Assembly: GCA_937928795.1 (NCBI GenBank) | Contig: CALFWB010000118.1 | Coordinates: forward strand, 1 to 51,754 | Direction of reading: 5' to 3' | Source: an uncultured Anaerolineales bacterium | GTDB taxonomy: Bacteria > Chloroflexota > Anaerolineae > Anaerolineales > UBA4823 | Length of the DNA stretch: 51,754 bases | Shown here: one piece after another, positions 17,626 to 26,242 of the stretch | Numbering within the stretch: the stretch's first letter is position 1 | Layout of the letters: every line of letters begins with the position of its first letter | Position numbers and translations under genes: made by a program | Notes under the pieces: model-generated | What the model was told of the DNA's origin: nothing | The model's input: only the letters and a program-made list of their open reading frames with translations | Database searches by the model: none

Positions 17626-18159
17626 TCACGAAGCGGTTACGGTTGCCCGAAAGCGGCAGGTGCGATCTCCGGTGCACCAGCAATCGATCTCCTTAACCTT
17701 GAAGGATAAGCCCGTGAAACTCTCCAGCAAGCCACAAATGAATCCCTCGTCGTACACGCAAATCTCGTAGTCGAGTTCTGGCAATCCCGAACAGTCTAAA
17801 TCTTCCGATACGGTTAGGACAATTTCTCCGCTCTCTAGGTCTAGCTTTTCCACCCGCAAAATCCCAATGCCCCATTCCCGCAAGGTTAAGGTTAATTCTC
17901 GGATGAATTCACTTAAGTCCTTGGTCGGTTTGAGGGCATTTTGATAAAACTGTTGCCCTGCCAGCTTGCCAGATTGGTAAAAAATTTGATCGGTCTGCTC
18001 GCTGCCCAGTTTTTGTTCAAGGGCATCCCGCAAAGTAAATTGCATTAAACGATAAGCGTATAAACTGGTATTGGGCCCAAGGTTTGGGCGGCCTAGGCGC
18101 AGATTGCCTAATAATTCCCAGCGGAAGGGATATTTGCGGGAGGGGGTGGGAGTATTCAT
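17626..18159 (-). CDS. V4R (4-vinyl reductase) domain sensor protein
   Basis: 177 residues. The C-terminal two-thirds match the V4R small-molecule-binding domain (TKDLSEFIRELTLTLREWGIGILRVEKLD, then CVYDEGFICGLLESFTGLSFKVKEIDCWCTGDRTCRF). It has the usual C-terminal Cys cluster (CWCTGDRTC), which may bind metal or sense redox. ATG 18159 is preferred over 18207: GGAG precedes it and the extension is not conserved-looking. It is upstream of, and probably co-transcribed with, the 16044-17579 diguanylate cyclase. That suggests a two-protein ligand-to-c-di-GMP module. Confidence 0.78.
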   Translation of the reverse strand: MNTPTPSRKYPFRWELLGNLRLGRPNLGPNTSLYAYRLMQFTLRDALEQKLGSEQTDQIFYQSGKLAGQQFYQNALKPTKDLSEFIRELTLTLREWGIGILRVEKLDLESGEIVLTVSEDLDCSGLPELDYEICVYDEGFICGLLESFTGLSFKVKEIDCWCTGDRTCRFRATVTAS

Positions 18160-18566
18160 CTGATTGCTGCTCCGATAAGCGTGATAGAGAAAGTTTTTAT
18201 GGAACAACTTGCCTTTGGTTTACTTCGTCCTTGCGAGATGTGAAGAGATCATGCAAATTCCTTCATCAAGAGGTGCATTCTGCAACTTCCCATGTCTCGC
18301 TAGAGGCAAGCGCTTAGTTCGCAGTGACAGGGTAGGGCTCGCGCGCTTGCGTTTACACCTTCTGGGTGCAACCCCTGCCGGGCGGTTGCATTTTGATGCT
18401 TTGTTTGAACTTTTAGCCGCAAAAAGGCGGAGAATTTCCTTATCTATAGATGTTGTTATGGTTTAATTTTATCTCATAAATCCTTGAAATTGCAAGGAGT
18501 TATGAGCGTGCACAGCAATTCTAAACTTACACATTTGTTCGTCTTTTGGCAAAATGAGGCGGGGTT
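18160..18566. other. Non-coding stretch upstream of the V4R gene
   Basis: About 400 nt with no convincing gene. It contains a 7-bp hairpin (TGCAACC at 18367-18373 pairing with GGTTGCA at 18384-18390, followed by TTTT). No plus-strand gene precedes the hairpin, so its role as a terminator is doubtful. Confidence 0.4.
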
Positions 18567-18760
18567 CCGTTACCCTAGCTTCAGCCTGTCTTTCGTGTTC
18601 TTAGCGCAAGCATAAGGCCCCGCCCAATGAGCGGCGGCAGACGGATTTCCCGTAACGTAGGCTTCAGCCTGTCTTTCGTGTGCTTAGCGCAAGCATAAGG
18701 CTCCGCCCAATGAGCTGCAACAGGCGGGTTTCCCGTAACATAGGCTTCAGCCTGTTTATG
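18567..18760. repeat. Tandem repeat, 83-bp unit, about 2.3 copies
   Basis: CCGTAAC(A/G)TAGGCTTCAGCC-type starts recur at 18567, 18650 and 18733, 83 bp apart. Each unit includes CTTTCGTG...TTAGCGCAAGCATAAGG. The same unit family occurs at 13431/13513 (82-bp spacing), 21400-21500 and 45165-45215. It fills the gap between the V4R gene and the next glycosyltransferase. Confidence 0.75.
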
Positions 18761-18835
18761 GTTTGCACAAGTTTACAACAGGAAGAATCTTGCACCACGA
18801 CTGGACTTTGATACCCCAAGCTACCCAAAAAATCG

Positions 18836-20410
18836 CTATGGAAGTAAAAAAACACAGTAAAGACCGTCGGCAAGCAGAAGCTTTAGGGTAGGGAAGACGT
18901 CAGAGAGGCTTTGCTCCTGTCGGCATTCACTCCAGATGTAGCGGACGTTGAAGTCGTCGGCTAGCTTTTTCCAAAGGGTTTTACCGAAGCCTCTTGCCCT
19001 CACAAAAGGTTGCTGTGCCCAATAGATCGTTTCAATACCACCGTCTAGGCTTTCGGATACCCCAAGCACAACCCCGGCGGGTTGTTTTTGTAATTGCTCT
19101 GCCAACCGCTTCATTTGATCGTACGGTTGAGCAAGGGAAGGCGTTTCAGCTCCGTAATAGAGATTAAGTGGTTCTTGACGATAGGGAAGCAAGGTTAAGA
19201 GAAAAAAGAGCGCCACGCCTGACCCGATCAGCCAAACGCGTTCCTTGAAAAGCCTCTCTGCATGGCTGATGCTCTCACTGATGAGAAGATAGGAAGTAGG
19301 TAGGAGAGGAATCAGGAAACGCGCCTTGTAAGTTGCCCAAAGGAGGATGGTGAGAAGGTAGAGCAGAAGGGGAGAAGTCAGATTTCTTATACTATGTCGC
19401 AGCCAACCGCTTGACCATTCCTCTCGGCTTTGCCTCAGATGTAGTCCGAGCGCAATAAATATGCCCAAAAAACCGAGCGGTGTGACCATGTCGATAAAGT
19501 GATTCAGTCCAGCCCATGTAGATTTGGCAATCAGAAGGCTATATCGATAGGCAATTGCAGGAAAAGGCGATTCTTCAACCGTCCACATCACCCGATCTTG
19601 AACCAACTGGATGCGGGTCATACCAAGCTGCTCAAGGAGATAGTATGAAGAAGGGGTGTGAAACCATTGCCCGAATGTCCGCCAATTCCATGCCAACCAC
19701 GGGCTTAGCAAGAAGAGTAGGGTTGCGCAGAATATTCCCAAACTTAAGGCTTTCTTTTGATGGGAGCTATCTTCTTGAACCAAGATTCTGATGACAAACG
19801 ATAGCGGTAAAAGGGTCAAGTTATTGTGGGTGAGGATTGCCAAAGCACAAAGTGCAGCGATGCCGATCAGCGCAGGTGGGTAATTGAGAGGGGCGGATTT
19901 CCAAAGCCGTTCGGCCAGGATTAAGATGAGCGTGATCAGGATATAAGGACTGCCGTTGGCGCTGAAGTCGACCAGCCAGGGCGAAAGGGCGATCAATCCG
20001 AAAGGCATCCATTTAGCGATGGAATGGGACTCTTCTGCTTTGGGCAAAAATATCACCCACAGGCATAGCCCCACGAAGAAGGAGAGGAACTTGAGCATCT
20101 GGAACGTGTTCGTAGTCTCACACAGGCGGGCTAGAATCGCCCCTAAAAGGGGCCACAAGGGGGGGTGTTGGCTGGCGGGACTTTCTAAGCTGAGATAGAG
20201 GGCTTGGGGGGTATAGTCATATTTCATCGGGTAGGTGAGCTGCCCTTGAGAGGCAAGCTGGCGAGCAGTGAGGGCGAATAGGTTGAGGTCCCCATATAGC
20301 CTTGTGTTCTGTTGAAAACTCCAAATACGCAGCAAAATCCCCGCAATCAATAAGCCTATATACAGTATTAGCAAAAAAAGGCGATGATTAGATCGCTGGG
20401 CGAGTGACAT
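18836..20410 (-). CDS. GT39-type integral membrane glycosyltransferase
   Basis: 524 residues with about ten transmembrane helices. It has an acidic loop motif after the first helix (TRLYGDLNLFALTARQLASQG) and SPASQHPPLWPLLGAILARL, as in PMT/ArnT-like polyprenyl-phosphate-sugar transferases. The C-terminal ~90 residues are soluble. GAAAGGACGCT precedes the ATG, with a TATAAT hexamer (20443-20448, complement) about 30 nt upstream. No glycan-biosynthesis neighbours identify its acceptor. It is distinct in sequence from the protein at 4-1635. Confidence 0.7.
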   Translation of the reverse strand: MSLAQRSNHRLFLLILYIGLLIAGILLRIWSFQQNTRLYGDLNLFALTARQLASQGQLTYPMKYDYTPQALYLSLESPASQHPPLWPLLGAILARLCETTNTFQMLKFLSFFVGLCLWVIFLPKAEESHSIAKWMPFGLIALSPWLVDFSANGSPYILITLILILAERLWKSAPLNYPPALIGIAALCALAILTHNNLTLLPLSFVIRILVQEDSSHQKKALSLGIFCATLLFLLSPWLAWNWRTFGQWFHTPSSYYLLEQLGMTRIQLVQDRVMWTVEESPFPAIAYRYSLLIAKSTWAGLNHFIDMVTPLGFLGIFIALGLHLRQSREEWSSGWLRHSIRNLTSPLLLYLLTILLWATYKARFLIPLLPTSYLLISESISHAERLFKERVWLIGSGVALFFLLTLLPYRQEPLNLYYGAETPSLAQPYDQMKRLAEQLQKQPAGVVLGVSESLDGGIETIYWAQQPFVRARGFGKTLWKKLADDFNVRYIWSECRQEQSLSDVFPTLKLLLADGLYCVFLLP

Positions 20411-20898
20411 AGCGTCCTTTCGCTAGAGAAAAAAGCTAGTTAATTATACTGAGTTCGGGTTATGTATTCGGAGTGGTCATTTTGGCAAGCACAAGCGACG
20501 AGAAATCTTGCCTATTCATTCTCTTTTCGATCGAAATCGTCAAAACCGCTTGCTATGCTTTAGGGCTTTTCAGTACACTAATCTCTTACTTGATCCCTTT
20601 CTCGCGGATTCAGCCTGCTTGAAGAGTTTCCTCACCCCCAAACCCCTCTCCCACTGGGAGAGGGGAGTTTCTCCCTTCGCCCTATGGGAGAAGGGCTGGG
20701 GATGAGGGGGCGAGGCGGTTTGTCCTAAACCGAGCTTGCCGCCTCAGAAAGGACCAAAAAAATAAGGTTTCGAAAAGCCCACCTTTGCTCAAAGCAACTT
20801 GTTAAAAATCCAATGGGCGAGACAAAGAAGCTCTTTTGTTCGGTTAGGACAAAGGGTTTTCGTCCTTTATAATGAGGCAAGCTTAAGGTTGGAGAGTT
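20411..20898. repeat. Intergenic region with GC-rich palindromic repeats
   Basis: 488 nt without a supported gene. Two abutting copies of the CCTCTCCCACTGGGAGAGGGG / GCCCTATGGGAGAAGGGC repeat family lie at about 20630-20705, flanked by AT-rich DNA. I see no RNA gene. Confidence 0.5.
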
Positions 20899-21204
20899 TT
20901 ACCAGTTTTGGTCGTCTGGAAAGATGTTCGTGTATAAAGCCCGTGTGCGCGGTTCAGCCAACATGGGCTCTGCAATTTCGCGCCATTTGTTGTAATGAGG
21001 GGTTTCTTTGTGTTTGGCGGGGTCTTCGGGCGTGCGATAGACTTCGACCAATAGAAAGCGGTTGGGATCATCGCTTTGCTGAAGGACATCAAACCGAACG
21101 ATCCCGGGTTCCTGTATGCTATGGCGCGCGTTCTCCAAGGTGGCTTCCTTAAAAGCCTCAAGATACTCTGGCTTTACATGGAGGGAAACAACGAGAATGA
21201 CCAT
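20899..21204 (-). CDS. ABM-family (antibiotic biosynthesis monooxygenase-like) protein
   Basis: 101 residues, dimeric alpha/beta ferredoxin-like ABM fold: the start [49 protein letters not shown], and [12 protein letters not shown]. Relatives include YgiN quinol monooxygenases and LsrG isomerases. The substrate is unknown. The ATG lies only 10 nt after the tRNA-Asn 3' end with no Shine-Dalgarno between. It is therefore likely expressed from the tRNA promoter after 3'-end processing, with an almost leaderless mRNA. Confidence 0.82.
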   Translation of the reverse strand: MVILVVSLHVKPEYLEAFKEATLENARHSIQEPGIVRFDVLQQSDDPNRFLLVEVYRTPEDPAKHKETPHYNKWREIAEPMLAEPRTRALYTNIFPDDQNW

Positions 21205-21214
21205 AATATAAAGG

Positions 21215-21288
21215 CTCCTCGACCAGGACTCGAACCTGGAACCTAGCGGTTAACAGCCGCCCGCTCTGCCGAATTGAGCTATCGAGGA
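21215..21288 (-). tRNA. tRNA-Asn (anticodon GTT)
   Basis: A 74-nt cloverleaf. The acceptor stem TCCTCGA/TCGAGGA has discriminator G; the D stem is GCTC/GAGC; the anticodon stem GGCGG/CCGCT carries loop CTGTTAA; the T arm is CCAGG-TTCGAGT-CCTGG. The CCA end is not encoded. It sits directly upstream of the ABM gene and behind a consensus promoter. Confidence 0.96.
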
Positions 21289-21300
21289 AGGACAGTAGAA

Positions 21301-21329
21301 ATTATATCTGTAAGAGTGAGGCGTGTCAA
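21301..21329 (-). promoter_or_regulatory. Consensus sigma70 promoter of tRNA-Asn
   Basis: TTGACA (21324-21329), exactly 17 nt, then TATAAT (21301-21306), read on the minus strand. Both hexamers match consensus perfectly. The predicted start is about 6 nt before the tRNA 5' end. Confidence 0.9.
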
Positions 21330-21627
21330 GGAGTGTTTGTAACCAGCAATGCTAAATTTACTCATTGATTTGCCTTTTAGCAGAAAAGAGTGGATCTCTG
21401 TAGGCTTCAGCCCGTGGGATGTTTCCATAAGCTGATGCTTATGTTACTGCACCAGGCAGATTTCCGTAACAAGGGCTTCAGCCCGTGCGTCAATTACACA
21501 AGCGAAAGCTGATCTTCTTGCCCAAGCTGAAGTTTATGCTGCCTCCGCATGATCTTTCCATATTGGATAGCTGAAGCCAGCGTCTTAAGGTCAATCCATA
21601 GAGGATGCCAAAATTTTAACTGGTACC
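21330..21627. repeat. Intergenic copies of the GGCTTCAGCCCGTG repeat family
   Basis: Two diverged units (about 21400 and 21470, TAGGCTTCAGCCCGTG and AAGGGCTTCAGCCCGTG) with intervening CATAAGC/GCTTATG stretches, related to the 83-bp family at 18567. No gene is evident. Confidence 0.55.
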
Positions 21628-22380
21628 TTACTGGGTGGGTAAAGACTCTGCGCGCTGCCACAATCGCAAAAAGGGGTTTGCTTGCCAGTAAGCGGAGAAA
21701 GTTTGGTATAAATCATCCTCACTTTCCCAAAAAGTGCTGAGTTGAGAGCGGTAGGCAAGCACCGAACGCAGCCAATATTCAAATCCCGCTTTAGAAATCG
21801 GGATGGAATGCGTTTGATAACCTGATAGGAAAAAGTCTTTCTGCCAATCTGAGTGGCGGAAGATATAGGGAATTTCAGCATAATACCACAAGGGTAAACC
21901 GCTCATCTCGGCTGCCAGACGGGTGAGTTGGTGATCTACATGGTTACCAACCCCCAGGGGACAGACAAGGTTTGACGGGCAAACGGTTTTTTGGGCAATC
22001 TGTTTGCTTAAGGGTTCCACAAGTGCTCGGTCGTGATCATGAAGCTCTCCAAACAGTGCCTCGTCCGAGGTGTAGAGAGGCTGCCCGCTGCTGGAGAGGC
22101 GATAAATGCAATCCGGAATGGAAAAAGAAAACCCGCTAACCCCAAGTCGTTTTAGGGCTTGTGCGTCTTCTGCTTGACGCTGAGCTACCGCTTCGAGACC
22201 GACACCCCAGCGGTGATGGAGCTGTTGAACGTATGACGATAAAACAGCTTGTGACGGTGGTTGTCCACCGCAGATCGTCCAGACTTCCACTTCCTCGCCG
22301 GCGTTTTGCAGTTCCCAGATGCCACCGCCACAGGAAAAGACGGCATCGTCATAGTGAGGAGATAGAAAGATCCACCGCAT
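21628..22380 (-). CDS. PIG-L/LmbE family deacetylase
   Basis: 250 residues. The N-terminal zinc motif SPHYDDAVFSCGG corresponds to the family's PHPDDE motif (His9, Asp11/Asp12; Pro replaced by Tyr). The downstream NHVDHQLTRLA supplies the second His pair. These zinc enzymes remove acetyl from N-acetylglucosaminyl groups (lipids, mycothiol/bacillithiol precursors, glycans). I chose ATG 22380 because the family starts there; the open frame runs on to 22479 without conserved sequence. It is divergent from the Thr/Pro-rich protein gene. Confidence 0.82.
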   Translation of the reverse strand: MRWIFLSPHYDDAVFSCGGGIWELQNAGEEVEVWTICGGQPPSQAVLSSYVQQLHHRWGVGLEAVAQRQAEDAQALKRLGVSGFSFSIPDCIYRLSSSGQPLYTSDEALFGELHDHDRALVEPLSKQIAQKTVCPSNLVCPLGVGNHVDHQLTRLAAEMSGLPLWYYAEIPYIFRHSDWQKDFFLSGYQTHSIPISKAGFEYWLRSVLAYRSQLSTFWESEDDLYQTFSAYWQANPFLRLWQRAESLPTQ

Positions 22381-22450
22381 GAGATGCTTTTTACCACAGG
22401 ATTGGAATGGCTGCAATAGGAGCAGGTTTACCTCATTTTTCATAGAGCAC

Positions 22451-22479
22451 TTGTCGCAATAGGCAGCTAATGTTATCAT
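22451..22479 (+). promoter_or_regulatory. Putative promoter of the Thr/Pro-rich protein gene
   Basis: TTGTCG (22451-22456), 17-nt spacer, TATCAT (22474-22479). The predicted start is about 15 nt before the ATG at 22501, with AAAGGG between. Confidence 0.55.
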
Positions 22480-22500
22480 GCAGACATTGAAAGGGATGCA

Positions 22501-22995
22501 ATGGAAGCTGAAGGCTCACCCTACCGTCGCTTGCGAATTGTTTTAGTGATGATCATCCTGAGCACCCTGCCGTGTTATTGCCTCGGGTTTTTTATGGCTG
22601 CCCAAGCCCCGCGCCAGCGGGCGACAGCAACGCCGACCTTAACGCCAACAGGACGCAAAACCTTCACGGTGACCCCCACCCTCTTCCAATTTCCGACGGC
22701 AACCTTTACCCCTTTTCTCAATATCATTACGAATACCATTACCCCAACAGCATCCCCAACTGCCACAGCTACACCAACCCATACGTTTACGCCTTCCCCC
22801 TCCATAACAAGCACCCCGACCTTAGAACCAACGTTTACTGAGACTCCTAGCCCTCCACCACCGCCGACAGAGACTCCCACTCCTGCTCCAACTGACACCC
22901 CTGTGCCAACGATTGCTCCCCTCGCATCCCCGACATCAGCTTCGACATCAACCAGTGGGCGTCCCTTTCAAAGCGACCGAAGTTGGGTATCCTAA
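22501..22995 (+). CDS. Single-span membrane protein with Thr/Pro-rich extracytoplasmic tail
   Basis: 164 residues: a short charged N-terminus, one hydrophobic helix (about residues 13-36), then ~125 residues of low-complexity Thr/Pro/Ser (TPTATPTHTFTPSPS-type). It has no recognisable catalytic domain. The tail resembles the cell-surface linkers seen in Chloroflexota lipoproteins, but here it is not followed by any domain. It may be a surface spacer, a truncated remnant, or a wall-associated protein. Codon-level repeats (CCNACN) make it prone to slippage. Confidence 0.6.
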   Translation: MEAEGSPYRRLRIVLVMIILSTLPCYCLGFFMAAQAPRQRATATPTLTPTGRKTFTVTPTLFQFPTATFTPFLNIITNTITPTASPTATATPTHTFTPSPSITSTPTLEPTFTETPSPPPPPTETPTPAPTDTPVPTIAPLASPTSASTSTSGRPFQSDRSWVS

Positions 22996-23022
22996 AATGA
23001 GGATTTCCGATACAATTACGCC

Positions 23023-24099
23023 ATGAAGACATCAGACCTTTCCAACCTGCTTAGAAAACTTACAACCCCGCCCGGCTTGTCGGGCTATGAAGATACGATT
23101 GCCAGAGAAGTAGAGAGTTTATGGAAACCACTAGTTGATGAACTCTCCCGCAATCGTCTGGGGAGTGTGCTGGGTTTCCGACAAGGCAGTGGTGAGCCGC
23201 CGCGCCCACGCTTGATGATGGTTGCTCACCAAGATGCGATTGGCCTCATGGTGAGTGGGATCAAAGAGGGTTTTTTGCGCTTGACCGAAATTGGCGGTGT
23301 TGACCACCGCATCCTGCCCGGGCAATTGGTTCAAATTCATGGCAAACGTACCTTGCCGGCGGTGGTCGTTCAGCCTCCTCCCTTTTTGCTGCCGCCCGAA
23401 GCTCAGGAAGGGAGTGTGCCTCTTAACTATCTATGGGCAGATACCGGCTTGGAGGAGAAAGAGGTGCGGCGTTGGGTGCAAATTGGCGCCCCGGTTTCTT
23501 TTGCCCGAAACTTTCTGGAGCTGGGCTCGGATTTGGTGTGTTCCCCCTCTCTGGATAACCGTGCCTCTCTCTGTGCTCTAACCCTCTGTTTGCAGGAGCT
23601 ACAAGGAAGAAAACACGCTTGGGATGTTTGGGCGGTTTCTAGCACGCAAGAGGAGGAAACCCTTGGAGGAGCGGCGACTTCCGCTTTTCAGATCCGCCCC
23701 GATCTGGCTGTGGTAATCGATGTCACGCATGGCAGCGGACCGGGCAGTCCTTCGCATAAATCCTATCCTTTGGGAAGAGGTATCACTCTAGGGTGGGGTG
23801 CGACGGTTCATCCAAAGCTCTATGAAACATTTAAAGAGCTTGCCGAAAAAATGGAAATTCCTTATAGGATGGAGGCAATGCCACGCTATTCTGGGACGGA
23901 TGCCGATCGCCTGCAGACCGTTGCAGAAGGCATTCCGACGATGGTGATCAGCATCCCTTTGCGCTATATGCACACGCCGGTCGAGATCGTTTCCAAGAAA
24001 GATGTTCAGCGAACGGCGCGGTTATTAGCTGAGTTCGCTACCACCTTAGAAATTGACTTTATGGATAAAATTCAATGGGACGAAACACCGAAAGCCTGA
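23023..24099 (+). CDS. M42 family metallopeptidase, first of three
   Basis: 358 residues. M42 glutamyl/deblocking aminopeptidases carry a dinuclear metal site and form tetrahedral dodecamers that trim peptides. Predicted ligands and catalytic residues are His69 and Asp71 (VAHQDAIG), Asp178 (SLDNRAS), Glu210/Glu211 (TQEEE), Asp233 (VIDVTH) and His317 (YMHTPVEI). Compared with the other two copies it has HQD rather than H(L/M)D and EEET rather than EEVG, so its specificity may differ. No ribosome site precedes the ATG; a TACAAT hexamer ends 6 nt before it, suggesting a leaderless transcript. Confidence 0.85.
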   Translation: MKTSDLSNLLRKLTTPPGLSGYEDTIAREVESLWKPLVDELSRNRLGSVLGFRQGSGEPPRPRLMMVAHQDAIGLMVSGIKEGFLRLTEIGGVDHRILPGQLVQIHGKRTLPAVVVQPPPFLLPPEAQEGSVPLNYLWADTGLEEKEVRRWVQIGAPVSFARNFLELGSDLVCSPSLDNRASLCALTLCLQELQGRKHAWDVWAVSSTQEEETLGGAATSAFQIRPDLAVVIDVTHGSGPGSPSHKSYPLGRGITLGWGATVHPKLYETFKELAEKMEIPYRMEAMPRYSGTDADRLQTVAEGIPTMVISIPLRYMHTPVEIVSKKDVQRTARLLAEFATTLEIDFMDKIQWDETPKA

Positions 24100-25175
24100 A
24101 TCACCCCACCATTAATCCTGAGCAGATTCGCCTTTTGGAGAAGCTTTGCAATGCCATTGCCGTCAGCGGTAACGAAGGGGAGGTACGTCGGCTGGTTATC
24201 GATCAAATTAAGCCCTATGTTCAAGAAATGCGCATTGATGCGATGGGCAATTTGCTCGTGCGTCAGAAAAAAGAAGATCAGAAACCGCTGACGGTGATGA
24301 TTGCGGCTCATCTGGATGAGGTCGGTTTTATGCTCACTTCAGAGGAAGATAGAGAAGAGGGCATCTTCCGCTTTGAGTTGGTGGGGGGGATTGACCCGCG
24401 GTGGTTGGCAGGAAAGCCGGTTCAAGTGGGCAAAGAGCACTCCAAAGGGGTTATCGGTTGCAAAGCTATTCATCTTACTACCGCTGAGGAACGCCGAAGC
24501 TCTTTTACGGTTGAGGGGTTGAGGGTGGACTTAGGAGGAGGCGGGAAAGCCAAAGTGGGGGATTGGGGGACGTTTGCGACGTCTTTTCAGCGATTGGGAG
24601 GGAGCGTGCGAGCAAAGGCCCTTGATAATCGAATAGGTGTTGCCACTGTGATTGAACTGCTCAAGTACGATTACCCCAATCTCAATTTGGTGGCAGCTTT
24701 CACCGTCCAAGAAGAAGTGGGCTTGCGCGGGGCAAAGGTGGCGGCCTATGCTCTCAACCCGGATGTGGCAATTGTGGTGGACTGTACCCCGGCTTACGAT
24801 TTACCGTTGCAAGTTGAGGATAGCTTTTACCCCCCAGAGAATGAACAATACAATACTCGTTTGGGGTTCGGGGCTGCCATCTACCTTTCTGATCGGGCAA
24901 CGATCTCCGATCCGCGCTTGGTGACGCACTTTGTTCGCACGGCGGAAGAGAAGGGAATTCCTTATCAGTTTCGCCAAGCAGGGAGTGGGGCAACCGATGC
25001 CGGGGCTATTCACCTACAACATGTCGGCATACCCAGTTTATCCATCTCCGTCCCCGGCCGCTATCTCCATACGCCAGCCAGCATTGCGCGGATTTCGGAT
25101 TGGGAAAGTACCCTACAATTGATTTATCATGCTCTACAAACCCTTTCGGCGGATATTTTGAAATCCGAACGGTAA
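24075..25175 (+). CDS. M42 family metallopeptidase, second of three
   Basis: 366 residues. Predicted metal/catalytic residues are His79/Asp81 (AAHLDEVG), Asp184 (ALDNRIG), Glu213/Glu214 (VQEEVGLRGA), Asp236 (VVDCTPA) and His332 (YLHTPASI). It overlaps the first M42 gene by 25 nt and the third follows 28 nt later, so all three form one transcript. It shares GATDAGAIHL with the classical members. Likely forms homo- or hetero-dodecamers with its neighbours; that is inference. Confidence 0.88.
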   Translation: MGRNTESLNHPTINPEQIRLLEKLCNAIAVSGNEGEVRRLVIDQIKPYVQEMRIDAMGNLLVRQKKEDQKPLTVMIAAHLDEVGFMLTSEEDREEGIFRFELVGGIDPRWLAGKPVQVGKEHSKGVIGCKAIHLTTAEERRSSFTVEGLRVDLGGGGKAKVGDWGTFATSFQRLGGSVRAKALDNRIGVATVIELLKYDYPNLNLVAAFTVQEEVGLRGAKVAAYALNPDVAIVVDCTPAYDLPLQVEDSFYPPENEQYNTRLGFGAAIYLSDRATISDPRLVTHFVRTAEEKGIPYQFRQAGSGATDAGAIHLQHVGIPSLSISVPGRYLHTPASIARISDWESTLQLIYHALQTLSADILKSER

Positions 25176-25203
25176 GAAGATCACTGCCAGCGGAGAAGTA
25201 CTC

Positions 25204-26205
25204 ATGAAAGAACTGCTCAAAACCCTTGTGGAAATTTCGGCCCCTTCGGGGTATGAAAGCCAAGTTCGCAATCAGATTCAAGAATGGATCCGTCCGCTCG
25301 TCGATGAGATGCGCGTTGACGCTCTTGGCAATTTGCTCGCTGTACACAGGCAAGCTGACGCACCCCGCATCATGTTGGTGGCGCACATGGATGAGATCGG
25401 CTTGATGATCACCCATGTCGATCGGCAGGGTTTTGCTCGCTTTGTCTCTTTAGGAGGTGTGATGCCGATTCACTGTGTTGGCGGTCGAGTTCGTTTCCTG
25501 AACGGCGTTCAGGGAGTTATTGGGGTAGAAAAGAATCCTGCTTCTTATGAAATTCCTCCGCTAGAAAAGATGTTCATCGATGTCGGCGCATCTTCTGCTG
25601 AGGATTGTCCGATCCGCATTGGGGATGTGGCTGTGTTCGAGCGACCTTTTTTGGATTTAGGCAAGCGGGTTGTTGCCAAAGCCATGGATGATCGAGTCGG
25701 CGTGGCTGTCTTGATTGAAACCTTACGGCGACTGGAGAAAAGCGCCTTTGAAATTTACTTTGTCTTTAGCGTTCAAGAAGAGGTTGGGGTACGAGGTGCA
25801 ACGGTGGCTGCTTTCGGAGTAGAACCGCATTTGGGGTTGGCAATTGATGTTACCGCCACAGGGGATACCCCGAAAGGGCATCGGATGGAGGTGCAATTGG
25901 GGAAAGGTCCGGCAATCAAGATTCGCGATGCAGGCATGTTAGCCGATCCGCGGTTAATTCAATGGATGGTCCAAACCGCCGAAAAAGCAAAAATCCCTTA
26001 CCAGCGAGAAATCTTGGAATTCGGTGGAACCGATGCACGGGCAATTCAGCTTTCGCGCAGCGGGGTCCCCGCCGGAGTCATTTCGATCCCGTGTCGCTAC
26101 GTCCATGCGCCCTCTGAAATGGTGGATATGGAGGATGTGGAGAACGCTGTAAAATTGCTCGGTCGTTTACTTCAGACACCGTCTCCTCTTGAGCTATCTT
26201 CCTAG
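25204..26205 (+). CDS. M42 family metallopeptidase, third of three
   Basis: 333 residues, the shortest of the three. His61/Asp63 (VAHMDEIG), Asp162 (AMDDRVG), Glu192/Glu193 (VQEEVGVRGA), Asp215 (AIDVTATGDTP) and His301 (YVHAPSEM) are all present. GGAGAAG precedes ATG 25204. The three paralogues differ enough that they are not recent duplicates. The following lipoprotein gene overlaps or abuts the 3' end. Confidence 0.9.
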   Translation: MKELLKTLVEISAPSGYESQVRNQIQEWIRPLVDEMRVDALGNLLAVHRQADAPRIMLVAHMDEIGLMITHVDRQGFARFVSLGGVMPIHCVGGRVRFLNGVQGVIGVEKNPASYEIPPLEKMFIDVGASSAEDCPIRIGDVAVFERPFLDLGKRVVAKAMDDRVGVAVLIETLRRLEKSAFEIYFVFSVQEEVGVRGATVAAFGVEPHLGLAIDVTATGDTPKGHRMEVQLGKGPAIKIRDAGMLADPRLIQWMVQTAEKAKIPYQREILEFGGTDARAIQLSRSGVPAGVISIPCRYVHAPSEMVDMEDVENAVKLLGRLLQTPSPLELSS

Positions 26206-26242
26206 TTGGATCACGCCTATTTACTTTTCAATGATGGAGTTT

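Noticed and set aside
22575..22898. Val/Gly-rich frame opposite the Thr/Pro-rich gene
   Set aside because: Antisense shadow of the CCNACN repeats.
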